From Chloroflexi bacterium HGW-Chloroflexi-6 (GTDB lineage Bacteria; Chloroflexota; Anaerolineae; Anaerolineales; Villigracilaceae), in contig PHBU01000016.1 of assembly GCA_002840685.1 (NCBI GenBank), positions 1 to 64,000 of the forward strand: DNA of 64,000 nt, in the 5' to 3' direction. The position numbers were made by a program, and so were the translations under genes. Positions 17,084-28,737 of the stretch are shown here, in pieces. Positions within the stretch are counted from its first letter, which is position 1; every line of letters begins with the position of its first letter. Under the pieces are notes generated by a model. That model was not told the origin of the DNA. It did not search any database and saw only the letters and a list, made by a program, of their open reading frames with translations.

Positions 17084-18379
17084 CTACTTAAAAAACTGTG
17101 GCAGGTGCTGTTTGTTGGTTTCCAGCATATCGTCCAGCACAGCCTGGACCTTGTCCGCTTTGGGGCCGAGCGGGTTGACCAGCAGGGCTTCGTAGGCGGC
17201 CTTGCGGTCGCCATGCACGGCGGCCTCGACCGTCAACAATTCGTACATTTTGACGGCAGAAACCAGCCCAAACTCGGCCATCGGCAGCGCGGCAGTTGGC
17301 AAGGGGTGAATGCCGCTTTTGTCCACTCTGGCGGGCAGTTCCACAACCCAATCCCGGGGCAGGCCTTCGACCGCGCCATCGTGGCGGACGTTGACCACGT
17401 GGGTCTGCCCCAGATCGTTATAGTGTGAATTGATGACCTTGGTCGCCAGGGTCGAATACCAGGCTCCGCCGCGTTTCATCAAATCGGCAGGCGGATCGAC
17501 CAGCTTTGGGTCGGCATACTGCTCAAGCAGGGCTTTTTCGATCTCGATAACTTCGTCCGCCCGTGAAGGCGGCCATTTTTGCTGTTCTTTGAGCTTTTTG
17601 TCGGTGTAATAGAAATATTGCAGGTAATAATTGGGGATCATGCCCAGCGTTTCGATGGTGCGCACGTCCCATTCGGGATGTTCTTCTTTTTTGAGCTCAT
17701 CCACAAAAGCCGGGAAGATATGCGGCCACATCTCCTCGCCATCGACCTTGAATCCGCGATGCCAGGTCAGGTGGTTCAGGCCGAGGGTGTTCAGTTCGGC
17801 GTGATCCGGGTCGATTTTGACCCCCAGGGCTGGCTCGAGCAGCTCGATCATGCCCATTTTGGCGGTAATGCCCACGTTGCAAACGCCGACCGAGGTCACA
17901 TCTGGCGCGTAGCGGAACAAGGCTTCAGTGACAATGCCAGACGGATTGGTGAAGTTCGCCAGCAAACCGCCCGGTGCACCGACTTCTTTCAGATCTTTGG
18001 CGATGCTTAAAATCACCGGAATCGTCCGCAGGGCCTTGGCCATGCCGCCCACACCGGTGGTTTCCTGCCCGACCAGGCCATGCCGCATCCCAAGATACTC
18101 ATCGTTGCGACGGGCGGGCATCATGCCCACGCGCAGTTGGGTAACAACATAGGATGCGCCGCTGATGGCCTGGCGTTGGTTGGTGCTGAGAACAACTTTG
18201 AACGGGTCACCCTTGGCCTTGACGATGCGCTGGGCGAACCCGCCCACGATGTCGAGCCGCTCGGGGTCGGTGTCCATCAGCCACAGCTCGGTCACGGGCA
18301 AGGTTTCGAGCCGGGCAATAAAACCGGTCACGATTTCAGGAGTATAGGTCGAGCCGCCACCGATCACGGTAATTTTCAT
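17084..18379 (-). CDS. GH4 6-phospho-beta-glucosidase-like glycosidase
   Basis: A 431-residue GH4 enzyme. The NAD loop GGGSTYTPE is at 7-15, the sugar-phosphate region NFTNPSG at 142-148, and Mn ligands C167 (GVCNVG) and H203 (LNHLTW). GH4 enzymes cleave by a redox mechanism using NAD and divalent metal. The CNVG sequence points to the 6-phospho-beta-glucosidase branch (LicH/CelF/ChbF), which acts on 6-phosphorylated disaccharides. No PTS is in the window, so phosphorylation must come from a kinase, perhaps the one encoded at the operon end. AGGA precedes the ATG at 11 nt. Confidence 0.9.
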   Translation of the reverse strand: MKITVIGGGSTYTPEIVTGFIARLETLPVTELWLMDTDPERLDIVGGFAQRIVKAKGDPFKVVLSTNQRQAISGASYVVTQLRVGMMPARRNDEYLGMRHGLVGQETTGVGGMAKALRTIPVILSIAKDLKEVGAPGGLLANFTNPSGIVTEALFRYAPDVTSVGVCNVGITAKMGMIELLEPALGVKIDPDHAELNTLGLNHLTWHRGFKVDGEEMWPHIFPAFVDELKKEEHPEWDVRTIETLGMIPNYYLQYFYYTDKKLKEQQKWPPSRADEVIEIEKALLEQYADPKLVDPPADLMKRGGAWYSTLATKVINSHYNDLGQTHVVNVRHDGAVEGLPRDWVVELPARVDKSGIHPLPTAALPMAEFGLVSAVKMYELLTVEAAVHGDRKAAYEALLVNPLGPKADKVQAVLDDMLETNKQHLPQFFK

Positions 18380-18411
18380 AACTTTTTGTTCCTATTTGGT
18401 TTTATCAAAAC

Positions 18412-18454
18412 AGCCCTCCCGAAGGACACCATCCCGGCGTCCTTCGGGAGGGCT
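18412..18454 (-). terminator. Hairpin between GH1 and GH4 genes
   Basis: A 16-bp stem (18412-18427 with 18439-18454) is followed on the minus strand only by GTTTTGATAAAA. It is likely a partial terminator or an mRNA stabiliser within the operon. Confidence 0.6.
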
Positions 18455-18464
18455 TGAATACTGT

Positions 18465-21000
<2,536 letters not shown>

Positions 21001-21046
21001 AGTCACACACTCCCTGACAACCTTGATTTACACGGTTAAGGTTTGA

Positions 21047-22075
21047 TTATACAATTTTACATCCACATGATTGCCGAATGGTTAATTCAGTGGGTAGCAA
21101 TATTTCCATTTCGACCGTTTCGTGCCGTATCAGGCGCACCAGCAAGTCAGTTGCAATCCGCCCGACTTCTTCGGTTGGGGCGTGGATGGTGGTCAGCGGC
21201 GGCGTCAGGTGGCGCGCCAGCGGAATATCATCGAAACCGACCATCTTGATATCTTCGGGAACCCGCAGGCCCGCTTCACGCAAGGCTGAGAGTGCGCCGA
21301 CAGCGGCCATATCGTCGCCGCTGAAAATCCCGTCGAAGGTCAGGCCGCTCTCCAACAGTTCGCGCATGGTTTGGGCGGCGCGTTTGGTCGAGTAATAGCC
21401 AGGCGCAACCAGCGCCGGGTCAAACGGAATATCATGTTTCTCAAGCGCCAGCCGGTAGCCGCGTTCGCGCCAACTCGAATCCTCGTTGCCTTCCGGGCCG
21501 CTCAGGTACAAAATCCGGCGGCACTCGTGTGTCTCGATCAGGTGTTCGACCGCCAGCGCAGCCCCTTTTTTATTCTCGACCGTTACCACTGGAATGTTAA
21601 GCCCTTCCGGCGCGGTTTGGTGCAGGAAAACCACCGGGAACCCGATGCTGTGCAGACGGGTCAGTTCGGCCAGTTGGACACTGCCAATGAAAACCAATAA
21701 CCCGTCCGTATTATGCTCGCCCAGGGTGTGACGGCGCATTTCCGGTTTCTTGTAGGCGGTCGTGTGGATGAGCAGGTCAAAACCGGCTTCGCCTGCCGCC
21801 GCTTCGATCCCGCGCAGCATCGGCGCAAAAAACTCACCGCTGATCTCCGGCACGATCAGCCCAAGCGTATTGGTGCGCTTGCTTGCCAAAATCCGGGCCG
21901 CCGCGCGCGGCACATAATTCAATTCGCGGACGGCATCCATCACGCGCTGGGCCGTTGCAGGCACAACCGGCGACTTGCCATTCACCACGCGGCTGACCGT
22001 GGCAATCGAAACCCCGGCCAGGCGGGCCACATCTTCGATGGTAGCAGGGTTATTGGGGTGGGATGGAATATCCAT
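21047..22075 (-). CDS. LacI-family transcriptional repressor of the sugar operon
   Basis: A 342-residue regulator. The HTH and hinge helix are at 11-60 (TIEDVARLAGVSIATVSRVVNG, then AARILAS), followed by a periplasmic-binding-like sensor domain. The start at 22075 is chosen over ATG 22090 because GAAGGGA lies 7 nt upstream and the 22090 codon is part of the operator. It is first in the minus-strand sugar operon. A 14-bp palindrome TGTAAGCGCTTACA lies just upstream over the expected transcription start, so autoregulation of the operon is likely. The inducer would be a sugar handled by the downstream enzymes. Confidence 0.92.
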   Translation of the reverse strand: MDIPSHPNNPATIEDVARLAGVSIATVSRVVNGKSPVVPATAQRVMDAVRELNYVPRAAARILASKRTNTLGLIVPEISGEFFAPMLRGIEAAAGEAGFDLLIHTTAYKKPEMRRHTLGEHNTDGLLVFIGSVQLAELTRLHSIGFPVVFLHQTAPEGLNIPVVTVENKKGAALAVEHLIETHECRRILYLSGPEGNEDSSWRERGYRLALEKHDIPFDPALVAPGYYSTKRAAQTMRELLESGLTFDGIFSGDDMAAVGALSALREAGLRVPEDIKMVGFDDIPLARHLTPPLTTIHAPTEEVGRIATDLLVRLIRHETVEMEILLPTELTIRQSCGCKIV

Positions 22076-22089
22076 TGGCGTTCCCTTCA

Positions 22090-22103
22090 TGTAAGCGCTT
22101 ACA
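22090..22103. promoter_or_regulatory. LacI-type operator
   Basis: The perfect palindrome TGTAAGCGCTTACA has the central CG of LacI/CcpA-type sites. It begins 2 bp downstream of the -10 box of the lacI promoter. Confidence 0.85.
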
Positions 22104-22105
22104 GG

Positions 22106-22134
22106 AGTATATACTCAAAGCAATTTTTCGTCAA
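22106..22134 (-). promoter_or_regulatory. Promoter of the lacI/sugar operon
   Basis: Minus-strand TTGACG (22129-22134), a 17-nt spacer and TATACT (22106-22111). Confidence 0.8.
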
Positions 22135-22147
22135 TAAGGGATTGTGC

Positions 22148-22153
22148 TAAAAT
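22148..22153 (+). promoter_or_regulatory. -10 box of a likely leaderless phosphotransferase transcript
   Basis: TAAAAT ends 6 nt before the ATG at 22160; no Shine-Dalgarno is present. Confidence 0.45.
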
Positions 22154-22159
22154 GCTGGC

Positions 22160-23152
22160 ATGACCACTGATTTTGCTCCCCTGGCTGCGCAAGCCCTGAC
22201 CGCTTACGGCTTGCAGGGTATCTCTTTTAGCTTCCTGCAGCACAGTGAAAACGTCACTTTCCGGGTGGAGAATGGGCCGAAAAACCTGCTGCTGCGTTTG
22301 CACACGCCGCTGACGATCGAAATGGGCCAGCATGGCGCAGACCAGGCGATGATTGAATCAGAGCTGAACTGGCTGGATGCGCTGAAACGCGCCAGAATGC
22401 CCGTCCCGACCGGAATTCGCAACCGCGCGGGAGAGCGGGTTACCCGCCTTGAGTGGGAGCATGCTCCGCTCAACGCCACGCTGTTGACCTGGCTCGACGG
22501 CATCGACTACACCCGCGAGCTTGAGAGCGAAGAAACCGCCATCCAGGTGGGAGATCTGATCGGACGGCTGCACAAACATGCCAGTCACTGGCGGCTGCCC
22601 AAAGGATTCCGCCGTCCCGAGCGGGGCAGCGCTGCTTTTCAGACCACACTTGATACCCTGCGCCCAGCCATTGCAGATGGACGCATTGCCTATGCCGACT
22701 TTTCCCAGTTTGAAACCGCCCTGCAAACATTACAGCAACAACTGGGCAGCTTGCGCAAAACTCGCCAGAACTGGGGCTTGATCCACGGTGATGCTCACAA
22801 AGGCAACTTCATCTTCGATCAGGGCCGGCTTTCGCTGATCGATTTTTCGCTTTCGGCCTTTGGCTATACCCTGTTCGAGCTGGCGATTGCGCTCTCAGAC
22901 ACGCGCGAAGATCTTCGCCCGCTTGTGCTGGCAGAATATCAAAAACATATGAAATTGCCTGCGAACTGGCAAAGGCTGCTCGAAGGTCTGTACATTGCCA
23001 GCATGATCGGCACCTTCTCATTTTGGATCAACAGCCCCGAAGCGCAAGAGACACTCGTGCGGCGCGTTCCGCTGATCGCGCAAGAATACGCGGCAAAGTT
23101 CAATTATGATGAACGTTTTTGGCTTAATGGGGAATTGGGCGTTTTTAGCTGA
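22160..23152 (+). CDS. APH-family phosphotransferase (choline/aminoglycoside kinase fold)
   Basis: A 330-residue kinase of the aminoglycoside phosphotransferase fold. The catalytic loop HGDAHKGNF starts at H209, with base D211, and the metal-binding Asp is D228 in LIDFS. Chromosomal members phosphorylate varied small molecules (homoserine, choline, sugars), so drug resistance should not be assumed. It is divergent from lacI across an 84-bp gap. Its 3' end overlaps the convergent dihydroorotate dehydrogenase-like gene by 8 bp. The lack of a ribosome site with TAAAAT 6 nt upstream suggests a leaderless mRNA. Confidence 0.82.
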   Translation: MTTDFAPLAAQALTAYGLQGISFSFLQHSENVTFRVENGPKNLLLRLHTPLTIEMGQHGADQAMIESELNWLDALKRARMPVPTGIRNRAGERVTRLEWEHAPLNATLLTWLDGIDYTRELESEETAIQVGDLIGRLHKHASHWRLPKGFRRPERGSAAFQTTLDTLRPAIADGRIAYADFSQFETALQTLQQQLGSLRKTRQNWGLIHGDAHKGNFIFDQGRLSLIDFSLSAFGYTLFELAIALSDTREDLRPLVLAEYQKHMKLPANWQRLLEGLYIASMIGTFSFWINSPEAQETLVRRVPLIAQEYAAKFNYDERFWLNGELGVFS

Positions 23153-23888
23153 CTTTTGGTTTCCACAAGACCGCATCGAACTGGACGGCCAGTGCACCAA
23201 CCGAGAGCATTGCCTCGGCGTCTGCCAGCGTATACACACCGCCCGCGCCGATGACCGGCAGCCCCAGCCGCGCGGCAGCGTGGACGATTTCGAGGCTGCG
23301 CGGCAGCAACCCGGGGCCGTACATGCGCCCGCTAACCAGTTTGCCGTCCGCAGGCAGCGCCCCACGCGGGGCAGCCAGGCTGATCGCCGATGCCCCGCTT
23401 TGGACAAGCGCCGGGCCAAGGCTTAATACCTGTTCATACGGCAGGTTCATAATGATCGGCAATTCCCCCAACGACATTTGAAGTGCATAACGCAAGATAT
23501 CGTCCGACAGGCCGGGGGCAAAGCCTAATTCGACAGCCATCACGTTTTCGATATTTTCGAGACGGCGCGTCATGCGAGAAGTTTCCTCAGGACGATCGGC
23601 CATCAGATGCACTATGACAGGTATCGCTGAGTCGTTCCACTTGCGGGCGTAATGCTTGAGAACGGCATCCAGGCCGGGGTTGGGCAACCCGCTGTGGAGC
23701 AGAAATCCGCCCGCATATTCCAGCAATTGGGGGTGTTCTGCCGGCTTGCGCGATCTCAGGCTAAGTGGATTGGTTACAAACGCGCCCAGTTTGAGGGCAT
23801 TTTCTTGCCTGGAATAACGCGCCGGATCGAACCCGAGAACTCCGGCGGTATTGAGATGTTGCGAAGTGAAGTAAAGATCACGCTTCAT
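23145..23888 (-). CDS. Dihydroorotate dehydrogenase-like TIM-barrel protein
   Basis: A 247-residue protein related to the PyrD/FMN oxidoreductase barrel. It has an N-terminal NTAGVLGFDP, an FVTNPLSLR segment where PyrD has its T-NP loop, and a C-terminal VIGAGGVYTLADAEAMLSVGA phosphate-binding half. At 247 residues it is shorter than PyrD (about 300) and lacks an obvious catalytic Cys or Ser loop, so orotate chemistry is doubtful. It overlaps the upstream lipoprotein gene by one base (TGATG), making it third in a YHS-lipoprotein-DHOD-like operon. Function unknown. Confidence 0.65.
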   Translation of the reverse strand: MKRDLYFTSQHLNTAGVLGFDPARYSRQENALKLGAFVTNPLSLRSRKPAEHPQLLEYAGGFLLHSGLPNPGLDAVLKHYARKWNDSAIPVIVHLMADRPEETSRMTRRLENIENVMAVELGFAPGLSDDILRYALQMSLGELPIIMNLPYEQVLSLGPALVQSGASAISLAAPRGALPADGKLVSGRMYGPGLLPRSLEIVHAAARLGLPVIGAGGVYTLADAEAMLSVGALAVQFDAVLWKPKVS

Positions 23889-25885
23889 CAGGGAATCACT
23901 GCAAAGACTTTGATGCCATTTTTGCCGGCCACAGCCAGGTAGCGTCCATCGGCGCTGATGGCAATTTTATCTATCGGACTTTGCTGCGCCTGGAAAGTTT
24001 GCTGTGTTAAGCTATCCAGCGAAACGACGGTGACGCTGCCATCCTGCATCCCAACCGCAAGGATGTTTTGGGATGAAACTGCCATCGAAAGCGGCTTGGC
24101 GGACAGGTCGATGCGCAGTAAATCAGAGACTTCATCTGTGCCCGGCGGAATAACCTTGAGAATAGCCTGGTTATGGTCGATGTCTTCGCGCATGAAGTAG
24201 GTTGAGCCATCAAACGTCATAACCATTGGGTCAAACAGGCGTGTTTCACGTTTTTGGAAAAGCGCTTTTTGAGTGCTTTTCTCGACCATGGTCATATACA
24301 TCAACTCATTTTTCTGTTTTGTCAGGAAAACAAGCAGGTTGGCATTTTCCGAAGCCGAACGAAAAGCTCCGGGCACCGATTGGACGGGCCGCCCCTTGTT
24401 TTTAAGATACAGGTCGGTGGTATCGCCGTTGATATCGAGTAACAAAAAGTCGGCGCTGCGACTGATCCAACTGATGGGGTAGGGGTCAAGTTGGAAGATA
24501 TTCTCACCCAGAGCGTTGATAAGCAAGGTGTTGAAAGGCTTGCGAACTTCATGAAAAATTGAACCATCAGATGTGTGCAAGAAATCATCACCTGGTTCCT
24601 GGCAATGGTTCTCGCCGGTGGCAAGTTTGAATGAGCAGGCGGCTTTCAGGCTGTTAACAATTAATTCATCGGTGTTGATAAAGCGCAGGTCGCGGTATTC
24701 GCTTAATCCGAGGCTGCCCACCAGGTCTGTTTCAGTGAATTTAACGCCCCAGAAAGTGTCAAAACCATTTTGGGAGTCGGTTTTCGTCTCTTCGAGTTCA
24801 AGGGTATCTCCGCTGGCTACATCCCACACTGCGCGGGTAACAGTGCCTGAATTGGAATTTTTATCCCACTGCAAGCCATACCCGCTCAGGAGGTTGTCTT
24901 CGGTAAATGCGATCTGCCAGGCGCGGTCGGTGACATAGGTGGGGGGGACGCTGATTTCACGCAGCAAGCGGGCCGACGCAACGTTGTAGACTCGAATTTT
25001 GGCAGGCAGCGCGACTACGAAAAATTCACCGCCCGGCGAAAAAGCCAGTGGAACACGTTCATTGGGCAAAAGCAGGTTTTTGAATCCTGCCGACAAATCG
25101 CTCACATTCCAGAGCAAGAGTTCGTTGCCACGCTGAGCCAGCAAGCTCGAGCCATCGCTCGAAAATCGAAGCGCTTTTGTCTGCCCCTTAAATTCAAAGA
25201 TTTTCTGGTCAACAGTCAGGTCATAAACCACAAAAGATTCTTTGCCAAAGCCGTAAGCCAGCAGGCTGCCGTCCGTTGAAAGCGCCAGTTGGACAGGGTC
25301 GGGCTCATATCGGAACAAGTCTGGAACCGGGATAGTCTTGAAAAGGTTGGCCTGCCCATCGATCACATCGTATACCTGCACTTCCCAGGCTCCCTGGATG
25401 CGGATAAGCATGGCAAAACGGCTGGCGTCAAAATTAATAGAAATACAATATTGACAGGCAACATCAAAAAGCCGTAACTCGGGCCAGCTGACAAGGGTAT
25501 TACCTTCGCGATCCAACAGAAAAAGACCACCCGTGGATGCGATCATGATGCGTTGCTGGTTGGGGCTGATCAGCGATACCTGTCGGCGGGTCGCAGTGTG
25601 GCTAAAAACCGTTTTTAGCAAGGTGACATTGCCGCTGCCGATCTTTGGGAAACCGGGGTCGGGCAGAGGCGTTCTCAATGTAACCGGGAAAGGCGAACGC
25701 CGGGTTGGAGCAGGTGTCAGGGTGGCAGTTGCCGTTTTTGTGGGCAGCAGGGCAAATGTCGCTGTTGGTGCTCCCGCTGGCTTTGTGCTCGTGGGCGAGA
25801 AGTCGAGGCTGAAAGGGAGAGACCCGCTACAAGCATTTAGTAATACAGCCAGAAGCAATAAGAACAGAATGGGGTAGCGTCTCAT
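23888..25885 (-). CDS. Beta-propeller (WD40-like) lipoprotein
   Basis: A 665-residue predicted lipoprotein. Signal peptide 1-19 ends in lipobox LLNAC with C19. A Ser/Thr/Pro-rich spacer follows to about 75. The rest is built of repeated beta-propeller blades of the type ALSTDGSLLAYG, RFSSDGSSLLAQ, AISADGRYLAVAGKNG. ATG at 25885 with AAAGGAGAACC is chosen; an upstream in-frame extension of 15 residues would bury the signal peptide. It should be anchored outside the cell membrane. No enzymatic motif is seen; blades usually bind proteins. Confidence 0.85.
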   Translation of the reverse strand: MRRYPILFLLLLAVLLNACSGSLPFSLDFSPTSTKPAGAPTATFALLPTKTATATLTPAPTRRSPFPVTLRTPLPDPGFPKIGSGNVTLLKTVFSHTATRRQVSLISPNQQRIMIASTGGLFLLDREGNTLVSWPELRLFDVACQYCISINFDASRFAMLIRIQGAWEVQVYDVIDGQANLFKTIPVPDLFRYEPDPVQLALSTDGSLLAYGFGKESFVVYDLTVDQKIFEFKGQTKALRFSSDGSSLLAQRGNELLLWNVSDLSAGFKNLLLPNERVPLAFSPGGEFFVVALPAKIRVYNVASARLLREISVPPTYVTDRAWQIAFTEDNLLSGYGLQWDKNSNSGTVTRAVWDVASGDTLELEETKTDSQNGFDTFWGVKFTETDLVGSLGLSEYRDLRFINTDELIVNSLKAACSFKLATGENHCQEPGDDFLHTSDGSIFHEVRKPFNTLLINALGENIFQLDPYPISWISRSADFLLLDINGDTTDLYLKNKGRPVQSVPGAFRSASENANLLVFLTKQKNELMYMTMVEKSTQKALFQKRETRLFDPMVMTFDGSTYFMREDIDHNQAILKVIPPGTDEVSDLLRIDLSAKPLSMAVSSQNILAVGMQDGSVTVVSLDSLTQQTFQAQQSPIDKIAISADGRYLAVAGKNGIKVFAVIP

Positions 25886-25898
25886 GGTTCTCCTTTTA

Positions 25899-26102
25899 TT
25901 ACAGGCCTTCTTCTTCGGTTGGATGTTCAATCTCGCCAGCCATAAAACGATCCGGATCTTTTTGAAAGGCCTTTAAGCAAGCTTCTGTACAAAAATAAAC
26001 ACGCTGCTCGCGATACAGGGCAGAAGGATAGCGCTGCGGGGTATCTAATCGTCCGCCACAAGCTGCAAAAGCTACTTCATCAGGATTGACATTGGTATGC
26101 AT
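25899..26102 (-). CDS. YHS-domain small protein
   Basis: A 67-residue protein. CGGRLD near 15-20 and the YFCTEACLKAFQKDPDRF segment at 36-53 match the YHS domain, a zinc- or copper-binding treble-clef-like fold found alone or in metal ATPases and monooxygenases. Three Cys (15, 38, 42) could bind metal. First gene of the minus-strand group with the propeller lipoprotein, 13 nt apart. Role not known; metal handling is inferred. Confidence 0.75.
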   Translation of the reverse strand: MHTNVNPDEVAFAACGGRLDTPQRYPSALYREQRVYFCTEACLKAFQKDPDRFMAGEIEHPTEEEGL

Positions 26103-26115
26103 GGTTTTGGGTGAA

Positions 26116-26151
26116 AAAATGGCGAGGACAACAATCTGTCCTCGCCATTTT
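26116..26151 (-). terminator. Terminator of the S41 protease gene
   Basis: A perfect 15-bp stem (26116-26130 with 26137-26151) has a 6-nt loop. The minus strand ends in TTTTTT after the stem. Confidence 0.85.
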
Positions 26152-26159
26152 AGTTGGTT

Positions 26160-28676
26160 TTATGGTTTGATAAAAACTGCGTAGTCGAAGACTTGCTGAC
26201 CGGCAGGGTAGGTTGCTTCGCCGTCGTTTACTGCGCCGGTGAGGGTGACAGTCGTGACAAGATGGTGTTCGCCACCCGCAAAATCGGTCACTTGCGCAAA
26301 GTAGGCAAAACAAGAGCGCTTGTCCTCGGTGGTATACGGCAGGGTTGCGAATTGGTCGATGGCAACCGGTTCGCCATTCAGGCTGAACTCCACCTTCATT
26401 TTTGCCAGGTTGTTCTCAAGCGTGGCATCATCCTTGGCGCACCAACCCCAGGCCCACAAAAGCGGCTCAGATTCACTCAACACAATGGTGTAAGGGAAGG
26501 TGGTATCCATGGCTGAAAGCGCTTCGGCATCATAGCTTTCGCGGGCTTTTTCTTCCAACTGGGTGATTTTTCCGGCATCAAGATCAGCCATAGTTTGAGC
26601 GGGGCTGAGCAACCTCGGCGCTTCGGCAGGGACAACGCCTGTGCCGAGCGGCTCCAGAATGGCGCGAATGCCGTATTGCAAAACAACATCTTCTTCACTG
26701 GTCACGGTTTCAAATGTGACCGGTACGCGGACGGTCGGTTGAACGCCGACACCTTCCAGGAAGATGGAACCATCGGGCAGGGTCATGCGCCCGGTCGGCA
26801 CTTGCAGAGAAAAGCCCTCGGGCAGTTCGAACTTTCCGCGCGCAACTTCCGCTTCTATGCCGGCGGTTGGGAACATGCCGACTGTGATCATCCCTGGCAC
26901 CTGGCTAAAGCTATACGATTCCAATTCGCAAGCGCTCGCGCAGGTTTGGCCAACCAGCAGAACCATTTTATCGAAGCGGTACTGGTTTTCGTTGGCAATC
27001 ACCTTGCCGGGCAGGCCTTCCGGTTCGAATTTTCCGGTCGCTTCACTGAAATATTCCAACTGTCCCATCGGGATTTCATTCTCGGTTAGGTAACCGGCCA
27101 GACCAAGGTGGGCGCCGCCGCCGTTATAGCGCATATCGATAATGATGCCGGCTACTTCGCGGGCTTCAAAAGTTTTCAGCGCACGCTCGAACAGTTCGAT
27201 GATCAGGCCCAGGTCATCGTAATTGCTGTTAATTTCAACGTAACCAATTTCAACATTGCCAACCTGGCGAATATCGAATTCAACCGGCAGCATATTATCC
27301 AGATCGACATTGTAGTAAACCGAGGTGCGGGAAAACGAATCGCGTTCTGCAGTCGCGGTCAATTTAACGGTTTTAACTGCTTCGTTGGGGTTCTGGAAAG
27401 TAACAGCAGTCTCGGTGCCAACTGCTGTCCGTAAGAAATAACGCTGCTGTTGGTAGCGGTGGGCAAAATCGCTCGAAGAAATGACAAAGGGTTGGGCCGC
27501 GTCAATCGCATCGGCAACTGGTTGTCCGCCAAATTCAGTCACAACCGCGCCAACCTTTATTCCGGCTGCCTGGGCGGGACCACCCTCGGTCAGGAAGATG
27601 ACGGTTACGCTGCCGTCATCCAGCTCGCGCACGGCGAAGCCATATCCGCCTGCGATGCGCTCACTGAAATCCTGGTTCGCGTAATCGCCGGCAGTTAAAC
27701 CAACATGACCATCCTTGAAGGCAAACGTAAAATCACGGATGACTTCATAGTAAGCCTTGGCATCCTTACTCTTTTCGGCATCTTCGGCGCGCGGTTTCAG
27801 GTCAGCGTACAGGGCATCCCAGTTTGGCTGTTTACCTTCAATGCCATTGAAAGCATAGTTCAGCTTGACAAAGGCAAACATTTTTTCGAAAGACTCAACA
27901 TAGCCGAGCGCAGCGAAATCCTTAATTTCAACATCCTCTGGCTCGTACAAGGACAGTTTTGGCTCAGGTTCCTTGAAAAAACGGAAAGGTGAAACATCCA
28001 GGTCGACAATTGTGTAACCCGCTGAGATAGATGCAACCGGATCATCGGATGTGAACAACAGCCCATCGGCCCCAAAATCGGTCGGGAAGCTCTGCCCGGC
28101 ATCTGGCGACCAAACTACCAGCTGCCCGCCAATCACCTCATCCTGATTTTCCGTATCGGTTTTGACTGAAGCCAGATAAGAAGGCCAGCCGCGCGAACGG
28201 TCATCGCCTTCAGAATAAGGCCCTGAAATCAGGTTGGGCCAATACGAAACCGCAAAAACCTGAACCCCTGTGTTTTCCTGTCCGTTGTTATCCACGTCGG
28301 CCTGGGTGGCGGTCGGGCGGGCAGGCAGTTGCAAAACGTATTCGCCCGTCATCGCCTCCATGTCGAGATCCAAAAATCCCAATGTTTGCGAAGCCACCGG
28401 AATTTCCCACTCTTTATCGCGGGTGATAAAAGCATACATATCAACCAGGGCTACTGCTTGCTGGTCGTAATAGGTTGTGATAATTGAATTGGAATATTCA
28501 AAAGAACCACTGATCTGGAAAGGCTCATCCGCGCCAGTGCAGGCCGGAGTCTCTGGCAGCTCCGGGCAGGCTGGCGTAGCTTCAACCACCACTTCAGGCT
28601 CGGAAATGATTTGTGGCATGCAAGCGGAAAACAAAAAGACAAAAACAAGTAACACTAAAGCATGACGAATGTTCAT
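26160..28676 (-). CDS. S41-family (C-terminal processing type) protease lipoprotein
   Basis: An 838-residue predicted lipoprotein. The signal peptide ends in lipobox LFSAC (C19). An N-terminal beta-rich domain extends to about 250. A tricorn/CtpA-like core follows: a PDZ-type segment (about 330-400, GGPAQAAGIKVGAVVTEFGG), then the protease fold with GIIIDMRYNGGG and nucleophile S581 in QTCASACE. A C-terminal beta domain is at about 690-838. S41 enzymes cleave exported protein tails or peptides; the usual Lys of CtpA is not obvious here, so it may use a tricorn-like catalytic set. AAGGAG precedes the ATG. It is monocistronic. Confidence 0.85.
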   Translation of the reverse strand: MNIRHALVLLVFVFLFSACMPQIISEPEVVVEATPACPELPETPACTGADEPFQISGSFEYSNSIITTYYDQQAVALVDMYAFITRDKEWEIPVASQTLGFLDLDMEAMTGEYVLQLPARPTATQADVDNNGQENTGVQVFAVSYWPNLISGPYSEGDDRSRGWPSYLASVKTDTENQDEVIGGQLVVWSPDAGQSFPTDFGADGLLFTSDDPVASISAGYTIVDLDVSPFRFFKEPEPKLSLYEPEDVEIKDFAALGYVESFEKMFAFVKLNYAFNGIEGKQPNWDALYADLKPRAEDAEKSKDAKAYYEVIRDFTFAFKDGHVGLTAGDYANQDFSERIAGGYGFAVRELDDGSVTVIFLTEGGPAQAAGIKVGAVVTEFGGQPVADAIDAAQPFVISSSDFAHRYQQQRYFLRTAVGTETAVTFQNPNEAVKTVKLTATAERDSFSRTSVYYNVDLDNMLPVEFDIRQVGNVEIGYVEINSNYDDLGLIIELFERALKTFEAREVAGIIIDMRYNGGGAHLGLAGYLTENEIPMGQLEYFSEATGKFEPEGLPGKVIANENQYRFDKMVLLVGQTCASACELESYSFSQVPGMITVGMFPTAGIEAEVARGKFELPEGFSLQVPTGRMTLPDGSIFLEGVGVQPTVRVPVTFETVTSEEDVVLQYGIRAILEPLGTGVVPAEAPRLLSPAQTMADLDAGKITQLEEKARESYDAEALSAMDTTFPYTIVLSESEPLLWAWGWCAKDDATLENNLAKMKVEFSLNGEPVAIDQFATLPYTTEDKRSCFAYFAQVTDFAGGEHHLVTTVTLTGAVNDGEATYPAGQQVFDYAVFIKP

Positions 28677-28724
28677 ATTTTCTCCTTTTCGGCCTCATTA
28701 TATCTGAAATGGGCCTTCTTCCTT

Positions 28725-28730
28725 TATAAT
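28725..28730 (+). promoter_or_regulatory. -10 box of a likely leaderless transcript
   Basis: A perfect TATAAT ends 7 nt before the ATG at 28738, with no ribosome site. Confidence 0.5.
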
Positions 28731-28737
28731 CCGCCGC

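Noticed and set aside
18412-18454. Operator for the LacI regulator between GH1 and GH4
   Set aside because: The inverted repeat is a GC-rich hairpin unlike TGTAAGCGCTTACA; no second copy of that operator was seen in the operon.
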